A DNA stretch of 46,013 bases from positions 1-46,013 of the forward strand of contig CAJTMY010000020.1 of NCBI GenBank assembly GCA_910577355.1, in the 5' to 3' direction. The stretch's first letter is position 1, and each line of letters begins with the position of its first letter. A program made the translations under genes and the position numbers. This stretch comes from an uncultured Muribaculaceae bacterium (GTDB taxonomy: Bacteria; Bacteroidota; Bacteroidia; Bacteroidales; Muribaculaceae). The notes under the pieces were generated by a model. The model did no database searches. It worked only from the letters and a program-made list of their open reading frames with translations, and had not been told where the DNA came from. Positions 39,480-46,013 of this stretch are shown in pieces.

Positions 39480-41780
39480 ATGTCCAAGAATCACAACGAT
39501 TTTATAAATATTCCGGTTCTGCTGAAGAACTATCTGTCGAAATGGTATCTTTTTGCCATTTCGATAATTTGTTGTCTTTTGGTCGGATTTGTTGCCACAA
39601 GGGTGTTCAAGCAGAAATACGGTGTTCGCGCCAATATTCTGATACAGCAGGAAGAGAACAGTCCGCTGTCTGCCATGGGATCGCTCGGCGATCTGATTGG
39701 CTCGTCGGGTAATGTAGATGATGAGATTTTTGTGATTTCATCGCATTCGCTTTATCGTCAGGTAGTGCGCGACCTCGGTATAAACTGCAAGCACTACGTA
39801 AGGCACGGCTTCTTGAATTCCGAACTTACATATCCGGATTATCCACTTGATGTGACGCCGGCGGCGGGCATCATAGACACATTGCGCACTGGCCTTAATT
39901 TCAAGATAAAAGTCGATGAAGACGGTTTTGCGTCAATAAAATTGAAGGATTCATACAAGGATGTGCTCGGAGATGTGAAGAATGTGAAACTGCCTTATAC
40001 ATTCAAGACCAAGTATGGTGATTTTACAGTCGATCGTACGCAGCACTATCCGGTTGGTGAGGCGGTTACATCCACTGTTACGCTTACAGGCTACCATGCT
40101 GCGGCCGAGTCACTGGCCGAAGACATATCGTGCGATATAGCGGCAAAACGCTCCAATGTGATTTCATTGGCTATAAACACCACCAATGCGGAGATGGGCG
40201 AAGCCATACTTACCGATCTGGTAAAGCGCTATAATGACCGTGGCATCGAAGAAAAGAATATCCAAGGGGTCAAGACAGCCGAATTTATTGCCGACAGACT
40301 CGAGAAACTCGGCACATCCTTGTCGGAAGATGAGATAGAGATGCAGAAATACAAGGAAAGCAAGGGTGTGATAAACCTTCAGCAGGAAATCGCATATCAG
40401 AGTACCAAGCAGGGACAGGTCGAGACCGGCCTCATAGAAGCCGAGACACAGCTCGAGATACTGCGCATGCTTAAGGATTTCATGGCCGATGAAAGCAATA
40501 AGTATGAGTTGATTCCCATAAGTACAGACAACGAGGGGCTTGCTACAGCGATAAATCTCTATAATGAGTCTCTGATAAAGCGCAATCACATGTTGCAGAC
40601 CGTCAATCCCGGCAACATCGCTCTTGAAAAACTTACGCAGAATGCCGATGCCAAACGTATGGCTATTACCAAAAGTATCAATCAGGCATATAATAATGCA
40701 GAAGTGGTGGTCCGTGATCTGAAAGGACAGATGGCAAGCACTGCATCGCGTTTGGGTGATGTCCCTGATCAGGAACGTTATTTTCTCGACAGCAACCGAG
40801 AGTCGCATATAAAGGCTCAGTTGTATATGTTCCTGTTGCGCAGGCAGGAAGAGAATGCCATGATGCTCGCAAATGCCACGCCCAAAGGTATTGTCGTCGA
40901 TGAAGCTTATGTGCTTGCCAAGCCCATCGGAATGTCAAAAAAACTTATTTTGCTGATATTCCTTTTCATCGGAATATGCCTGCCTCCGGTATTTTTGTAT
41001 ATCCTCAAGCTGTTGCGCAACAGGCCTGAGACGCGCGATGAGATCGAACGTCGTGTGAATGTTCCCATACTCGGAGAGATGTGTATCGACAATTCAGGCC
41101 GTTCTATGGTGGTGACGCCTACCGATACTTCATCTACAACGGAATTATTCCGCCTGATGCGCGCGAATCTGTTGTTCTTCCTAAGTGACCCTAAAGATAA
41201 GGTTGTGCTCCTTACTTCAAGCAAATCGGGCGAAGGCAAGTCGTTCATTTCGATCAATCTTGCTGCCACACTGGCTTTACTCGGCAAGAAAGTGCTCCTC
41301 GTTGGGATGGACGTGCGTGCGCCCAAGCTTGCGTCGTATCTCGGCATACAGGCCCGCAACGGCCTTACGAATTATCTGTCGTCGTCCAATGTCAATATAG
41401 ATGATATAATTGTGAACAAGCCTTTTGCCGAGATTCCATCGATCGATGTCATTGTGGCCGGCCCTGTACCACCCAATCCGGCCGAGCTGCTGACTACGGA
41501 TAGAGTCGATGCTCTGTTTGACGAGTTGCGCGGACGCTACGATTATATCGTGGTCGACAGCGCTCCGGTAGGACTTGTATCCGATACATTCACACTCGAT
41601 CGCATAGCCGATGCCACAATATATGTGACGCGTCTCAATTATACTACAAACAGCGATGTCGACTCAATCGAGGAGATATACTACAACAAGCGGCTCAAGA
41701 AAATGTCGATTGTCGTCAACGGCGTGAAGAGCCGCAAGACATACGGATATCGCGCTCAGAAAGGACAAGCTGCATATTGA
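39480..41780 (+). CDS. wzc: Wzc-like chain-length determinant and BY-type tyrosine kinase
   Basis: A 766-residue inner-membrane co-polymerase controlling export and chain length of the polysaccharide. The N-terminal Wzz domain has a first membrane helix at about residues 24-43. A coiled-coil-rich periplasmic part (about 250-460) leads to a second helix near 485-505. The cytoplasmic kinase domain has Walker A SSKSGEGKS (Lys587), Walker A' VLLVGMDVRAP near residue 605, and Walker B IVVDSAP near residue 695. The C-terminal tail holds only three tyrosines (KTYGYRAQKGQAAY), a short version of the usual autophosphorylated cluster. Confidence 0.92.
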   Translation: MSKNHNDFINIPVLLKNYLSKWYLFAISIICCLLVGFVATRVFKQKYGVRANILIQQEENSPLSAMGSLGDLIGSSGNVDDEIFVISSHSLYRQVVRDLGINCKHYVRHGFLNSELTYPDYPLDVTPAAGIIDTLRTGLNFKIKVDEDGFASIKLKDSYKDVLGDVKNVKLPYTFKTKYGDFTVDRTQHYPVGEAVTSTVTLTGYHAAAESLAEDISCDIAAKRSNVISLAINTTNAEMGEAILTDLVKRYNDRGIEEKNIQGVKTAEFIADRLEKLGTSLSEDEIEMQKYKESKGVINLQQEIAYQSTKQGQVETGLIEAETQLEILRMLKDFMADESNKYELIPISTDNEGLATAINLYNESLIKRNHMLQTVNPGNIALEKLTQNADAKRMAITKSINQAYNNAEVVVRDLKGQMASTASRLGDVPDQERYFLDSNRESHIKAQLYMFLLRRQEENAMMLANATPKGIVVDEAYVLAKPIGMSKKLILLIFLFIGICLPPVFLYILKLLRNRPETRDEIERRVNVPILGEMCIDNSGRSMVVTPTDTSSTTELFRLMRANLLFFLSDPKDKVVLLTSSKSGEGKSFISINLAATLALLGKKVLLVGMDVRAPKLASYLGIQARNGLTNYLSSSNVNIDDIIVNKPFAEIPSIDVIVAGPVPPNPAELLTTDRVDALFDELRGRYDYIVVDSAPVGLVSDTFTLDRIADATIYVTRLNYTTNSDVDSIEEIYYNKRLKKMSIVVNGVKSRKTYGYRAQKGQAAY

Positions 41781-41792
41781 TCGGGCAGTCGG

Positions 41793-43286
41793 ATGATTAA
41801 ATCGGCAGGCAGTAAGGATAGGCATACCGATAGTGGGGCAAAGGCCCTACTGAACTTGAAGCGGGCAGACTATGTATGGCCGCTTGCATTCATGCTCTCG
41901 GCCACTATGGTGGGACTCAATTTCCCGCTCGGTTATCTGTTGATCCTTGTAGTGATGATAAATCGGTTGGTCAACGACCGGTACGACTTTATCATTCAGC
42001 TTACATACTTCATGGGTGGTTTCCAGCTATTCCATCAATCCGATCTGTTTATACCACTCGATAAGATCGTTTTCGGCATAAGCGTCGTGCTTATAATGTT
42101 TTTCAGAAAGAATGCGTTTATGAAGAAAACCTGCGGCCTTATCGTGGCGTATGCAGTAGGAATACTTATCTTTGTGATGATGAGCGAGGAGAGACTCAGC
42201 ATTCAGTTTACCGGTATTGTCACCTGGCTGTCATTTGTCGTGTTTATCTTTCCTCTTGCTGTATTTTCGGGCAGAAATTTCGATATTCGGATCTTTTTCC
42301 GTAAGCTTTTTCCATATCTGTTCATCTTCTGTGTCTATTATATCATAGATGGAATAATATTTGGCGATAATATAATGATGCCGCGCGATGTAGCAGCTAT
42401 CTCTTATGGCAATAAAAATACATTTACCGATATCCATATCTCATTGTTTTCATTTCGGCGTATTTGGCCGGTGGGTATGTATTCGGCCATATTATGTATT
42501 TATCCGGCGGTAAAGATATTCCGACTTACCAAAAGCGAATGGGCCTTGATAATAATCGCTTTGTTTATATCAAGGACATTTACCCTTATTGCAGGTCTGT
42601 TGCTTACCGGAGTATTGCTTCAAGGAAATTTCAAACGTGTGCTGAAATACGGGGGGATCTGCGTTGCTGCGCTTTTCGTCTTGTATTTTGTCGATTCAAA
42701 AGATGTCTCCGTGGGCGATGACGGCGGCACTCAGTCGGGGCTGCGTATACGTTCGTCGATCGATCAGTTTTTGGATCTGGCGGATGTTCAGGACGAGGAA
42801 GATCTCGCAAAATTCGGCACAACGCGAATGGCTCAGATCATCCCCAAGTGGCAGCTGCTGTATGACCTTGACCGACAATGGATAGGCTTCGGGTTTCTGT
42901 CGAGGGAACACACTAAAATGACCAAGTATATCATCGATAATGAACTGTACAGTAATCCTGAAGACGCAGAGGAAGTTGCGACCGGTGTAGAAGTGGTGCC
43001 GGTACAGATTATTCTTACAGTCGGTTTCCTCGGGTTGATTGTCCATATTCTTTTCTTAATAGGTTTGTGGCTTATAGTGAGAAGGTTGCGCGATTCTACG
43101 TATTTTCTTAGTGTGATGTTCTGTTTCGTGTTTATCGGATTGGCCGGGATGTCTGGAATGACATACTTTCACGGACTGTATATGAGCGCTCTTGCATATT
43201 CGACAGTGGCTTTGTCTAACCGGAAGATGCTCGGCGGTTTTGTTTTGCCGTCCGAAAAAAAGATTGTATATGGGACGGGACAATGA
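41793..43286 (+). CDS. O-antigen ligase/polymerase-like membrane protein (Wzy-type)
   Basis: A 497-residue protein with about 11-12 hydrophobic segments and a large soluble loop at about residues 305-400 (with GLRIRSSIDQFLDLADVQDEED). This is the usual build of Wzy polymerases and WaaL-type ligases. Sequence conservation in this group is low, so the call rests on topology and position between the Wzc-like and Wzx-like genes. It would polymerise repeat units at the outer face of the inner membrane. The 3' end overlaps the flippase gene by 17 bases. Confidence 0.7.
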   Translation: MIKSAGSKDRHTDSGAKALLNLKRADYVWPLAFMLSATMVGLNFPLGYLLILVVMINRLVNDRYDFIIQLTYFMGGFQLFHQSDLFIPLDKIVFGISVVLIMFFRKNAFMKKTCGLIVAYAVGILIFVMMSEERLSIQFTGIVTWLSFVVFIFPLAVFSGRNFDIRIFFRKLFPYLFIFCVYYIIDGIIFGDNIMMPRDVAAISYGNKNTFTDIHISLFSFRRIWPVGMYSAILCIYPAVKIFRLTKSEWALIIIALFISRTFTLIAGLLLTGVLLQGNFKRVLKYGGICVAALFVLYFVDSKDVSVGDDGGTQSGLRIRSSIDQFLDLADVQDEEDLAKFGTTRMAQIIPKWQLLYDLDRQWIGFGFLSREHTKMTKYIIDNELYSNPEDAEEVATGVEVVPVQIILTVGFLGLIVHILFLIGLWLIVRRLRDSTYFLSVMFCFVFIGLAGMSGMTYFHGLYMSALAYSTVALSNRKMLGGFVLPSEKKIVYGTGQ

Positions 43287-44796
43287 CCGCAGGATAGCAC
43301 GTAATACCGGTTTCCTGTATCTGAGGATGCTGGTCACCATGGGGGTGTCGCTCTACACATCGCGGGTTGTCCTTGATGTGCTTGGCGTGGCTGACTACGG
43401 AATATACAACGTTGTCGGCGGTCTTGTGGTGATATTGTCGTTTCTCAACGGCACGATGAGCGGAGCCACACAACGATTCCTCAACTATGAGATGGGGCGC
43501 GGAGAGGCCGGACTGCTTAAGGCAACTTTTGCTTCGGCATGGGCTATCCATCTTGCTATCGCTGCCATACTGCTTTTGCTCGGCGAGACTGCCGGATTGT
43601 GGTTCGTGAAGAATTATCTTGTTATAGAGCCGGAGAGAATGACGGCAGCTATGTGGATATATCAGTTCTCGTTGTGGGGCGCTTTGTTCTCGGTGTTGCT
43701 TGTGCCGTTCAATGGCGCGGTGTTCGCTCACGAGCGCATGAACGTGTACGCATATATCACGCTGTTGTTCACGTTTCTGAAGCTCGGTGTGGCATTGCTG
43801 CTGTTGTATGTGGCATCGGCCGATACTCTCATCGCATATGCGGCGCTGATTTTTGCCGTGAATGTGGTCAACTTCCTATGCTATTTCATATATTGCCTGC
43901 GAAACTTCTCGGAATGTGGTATATCGGTGAAAGCCCCTGCGGCGCAAGTCAGGAATATGCTTGTGTATTCGGGATCCGATCTTATAGGCACGGCATGCTA
44001 TACCATCGAGAATCAGGGTGTGCTTGTAATCCTCAACCGTATAGGCGGTACGGTACTCAATGCTGCCGGAGGCTTGTGTGTCACGGTATGCTCGGCGATA
44101 AGTCAGTTCGGGTCGTCGATTATTATGGCATTCCGGCCACAGATCATAAAGCAGTATGCGGCTCGAGATTATGATTATATGCAGACCCTGATGGTTAACT
44201 GTTCCAAATATTCCATACTGCTTCTGGCATTGTTTGCTATTCCTGCATTTGTGGAGATGGATTATCTTTTGGAGCTATGGCTTAAGGAAGTGCCGGCATA
44301 TACAGCTCTGTTTTGTCGGCTTGCCTTGATTATGGCGTTATCACAGATGGCGGTTTTCACACTTAATGCCGGTATCCATGCCACAGGCCGTATTTTCAGA
44401 TTCAGTCTTATCACAGGATTGACATACATAATCGAATTGCCTATAATGTATGTGCTGATGCGTCATACAGGAAATCCTGCATGGGCATATATTATTCCGA
44501 TATTTCAGATGACGTTCAATGTCGCGCTTGTGAGTGTGATGCTCCGTAATCGTATGGCGGAATTCAAGATTATGCGGTTTATATGCAGCGGGTATTTGCA
44601 GCCGGTAGCTGTAGTGCTGACGGTGGGGATTGTAATGTGGATGACGACATCGGTATTCAAAGACTCGTTATTGCGCCTTTTGATGGTCGGATTCACTTCG
44701 GCTTTGCTTGTCATAGGACTATATTGGTCGGCTCTTATGACACCTGCGATGCGTGCGGAGGTAATGACTGCTATTAAAAAGAAATTGAAAAGATGA
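43270..44796 (+). CDS. Oligosaccharide flippase (Wzx-type, MOP superfamily)
   Basis: Flips lipid-linked repeat units across the inner membrane. The frame is open from 43192, but the ATG at 43270 gives the family-typical start MGRDNDRRIARNTGFLYLRML and about 508 residues. It has about 14 hydrophobic segments. The first carries SLYTSRVVLDVLGVADYGIYNVVGG, a strong signature of Bacteroidota Wzx-like proteins. The gene overlaps the polymerase gene by 17 bases and the following glycosyltransferase by ATGA, so all three are probably co-translated. Confidence 0.87.
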   Translation: MGRDNDRRIARNTGFLYLRMLVTMGVSLYTSRVVLDVLGVADYGIYNVVGGLVVILSFLNGTMSGATQRFLNYEMGRGEAGLLKATFASAWAIHLAIAAILLLLGETAGLWFVKNYLVIEPERMTAAMWIYQFSLWGALFSVLLVPFNGAVFAHERMNVYAYITLLFTFLKLGVALLLLYVASADTLIAYAALIFAVNVVNFLCYFIYCLRNFSECGISVKAPAAQVRNMLVYSGSDLIGTACYTIENQGVLVILNRIGGTVLNAAGGLCVTVCSAISQFGSSIIMAFRPQIIKQYAARDYDYMQTLMVNCSKYSILLLALFAIPAFVEMDYLLELWLKEVPAYTALFCRLALIMALSQMAVFTLNAGIHATGRIFRFSLITGLTYIIELPIMYVLMRHTGNPAWAYIIPIFQMTFNVALVSVMLRNRMAEFKIMRFICSGYLQPVAVVLTVGIVMWMTTSVFKDSLLRLLMVGFTSALLVIGLYWSALMTPAMRAEVMTAIKKKLKR

Positions 44797-45956
44797 GCAA
44801 GATCAGAATACTGTTTGTAATAAACCGTCTCAACATAGGCGGGGTGGAAAAGTCTTTGCTCGGTATTCTTAATGCATTGCCATCCGATCGATATTACATC
44901 GATTTGGGCGTATTGGAGGCAAGCGGTGGGTTCATCGCTATGATTCCGGATCATGTGCGTGTGTTCGAGTTGCCCGCATTGAAAAGGAACGGGGATATCC
45001 TTTATAACCGTCTCGGTGCTTTGTCGCGAACTGCGCGAAGGAATCCGCTGAAGGCTGTCAAGCTATTGGCACTATACGCATACGCGAAATTTTCGGATAC
45101 GATGATGCCGTTCTATAAAGGCTTCATTGATGACGACAGGACGCTGCCCGAGTATGATGTGGCGGTCTCGTTCCAGGGCCCGTCCGAAATACTCGATTAT
45201 TATGTTAGCCGTTACGTCAGGGCGAAAAGAAAAATCGGCTGGATACATTTTGATGTCGGTAAATTTTTTGTACGCCCGAAAACGGTGAGATCCTGCTATA
45301 AGTTCTTTGAACGCATTTTTATCGTATCGGAGGATGCCAAAAGAAGTTTTGACAAGTTGTTCCCGACCTTGTCCCACCGTACAGAAGTGATGCTGAATGT
45401 AATAGACCGCGTCGCGGATCTGAGACTCTCGGAGGCCGAAGGTGTATTCGCTCCACAGGATTCGGTCTGCGAGATCGTCACTGTGGGCAGGATCGCACCG
45501 ATCAAAGGTCAGACAAGGGCTATTGCTGCCGCGACTGAGCTCAAATCGCGGGGTTTCGCTTTCAGATGGCATCTTGTAGGCGATGGTAAGGCGTTAGAGG
45601 AATACAGACAGTATGCAAAAGACTGTGGAGTGGGGGATGAGGTGATTTTCCATGGCGCATGTGTCAATCCATATCCGTATATGAGGAATTGCGATGTATA
45701 TATGCAGCCTTCGCTCAACGAGGGCTTCTGCATAGCCATCGGCGAGGCGAAGCTTTTCGGAGTACCTATCGTGGCTACGGACTTTGTAGGTGCGCGCGAG
45801 CAGCTTCACGACGTGCCGAATGCTCAGATATTGACGGATTCGTCGCCCGAGGCTATCGCTGACGCTATAATAAATGCCGCCCGAATGGGTAGGATAGAAC
45901 CACCGTCCACGGGGATTCCGCCACAGGTGGAACGGCTTGTGGAGATTTTCGGATAA
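44793..45956 (+). CDS. Glycosyltransferase family 4 protein
   Basis: A 387-residue GT-B enzyme adding a sugar to the growing repeat unit at the cytoplasmic face. The N-terminal acceptor domain starts with the glycine motif NIGGVEKS near residue 16. The C-terminal donor domain shows VGRIAPIKGQ near residue 231, LVGDG near residue 260, and the E-x7-E region (EGFCIAIGEAK near residue 310), followed by GVPIVATDFVGARE. The donor and acceptor sugars cannot be read. The start overlaps the flippase stop (ATGA). The last 57 bases of the window after its stop hold no recognisable gene. Confidence 0.9.
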   Translation: MSKIRILFVINRLNIGGVEKSLLGILNALPSDRYYIDLGVLEASGGFIAMIPDHVRVFELPALKRNGDILYNRLGALSRTARRNPLKAVKLLALYAYAKFSDTMMPFYKGFIDDDRTLPEYDVAVSFQGPSEILDYYVSRYVRAKRKIGWIHFDVGKFFVRPKTVRSCYKFFERIFIVSEDAKRSFDKLFPTLSHRTEVMLNVIDRVADLRLSEAEGVFAPQDSVCEIVTVGRIAPIKGQTRAIAAATELKSRGFAFRWHLVGDGKALEEYRQYAKDCGVGDEVIFHGACVNPYPYMRNCDVYMQPSLNEGFCIAIGEAKLFGVPIVATDFVGAREQLHDVPNAQILTDSSPEAIADAIINAARMGRIEPPSTGIPPQVERLVEIFG

Positions 45957-46013
45957 TTTTGAAGATTCCAAATCGAAGTGCAAAACATCGTGTATGGAAT
46001 AATATATTCTCCT

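Overview
The window looks like a chromosomal segment of a gut-type Bacteroidota (order Bacteroidales, plausibly Muribaculaceae or a relative). The reasons are a SusC/SusD pair, a hybrid two-component (HTCS) regulator, lipoproteins with acidic residues after the acylated Cys, promoters of the TTTG-N20-TAnnTTTG type, and few visible Shine-Dalgarno sites. The genus is inference. No RNA genes, insertion sequences or CRISPR arrays were recognised.

Layout. (1) 156-3800, plus strand: thymidine kinase, a YhcH/NanQ-like protein, a DUF3108 protein, a YihY/BrkB membrane protein and RidA, closed by a strong hairpin. (2) 3875-6920, minus strand: eda, kdgK and a GltD/NfnB-like flavoprotein, with a candidate promoter just upstream. 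(3) 7009-10154, minus strand: kduI, an orphan GatC-like EIIC and kduD. (4) 10232-21344, minus strand: a six-gene polysaccharide utilisation operon, in transcription order a small lipoprotein, a beta-helix lipoprotein, SusC, SusD, a second beta-helix lipoprotein and GH43. A terminator-like hairpin separates it from kduD. (5) 21626-25558, plus strand: the divergent HTCS regulator, followed by a textbook terminator. (6) 25747-35245, plus strand: uxaC, exuT-like MFS, uxaB, uxaA, a CE12-CE8 fusion esterase and transketolase. (7) 35459-37457: serC-serA. (8) 37523-45956: the start of an exopolysaccharide/capsule cluster (acyltransferase, Wza, Wzc, Wzy, Wzx, GT4), which runs to the window end.

How it works together. 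Regions 2-6 form a pectin/hexuronate locus. Saturated galacturonate goes through UxaC, UxaB and UxaA to KDG. Unsaturated uronate (DKI) goes through KduI and KduD to KDG. KdgK and Eda then make pyruvate and glyceraldehyde-3-phosphate. SusCD and the lipoproteins would capture oligosaccharide; GH43 and CE12-CE8 would trim side chains and esters in the periplasm. No polysaccharide lyase or GH28 is present, so the backbone-cutting enzymes must be elsewhere.

Most notable points. KduI carries a clear N-terminal signal peptide. It sits in one tight cluster with a lone EIIC-type transporter and KduD. This suggests a split route: periplasmic isomerisation, phosphotransferase-independent uptake, cytoplasmic reduction. 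Separately, the HTCS sensor appears to lack its entire HATPase_c domain while keeping HisKA, REC and AraC domains.
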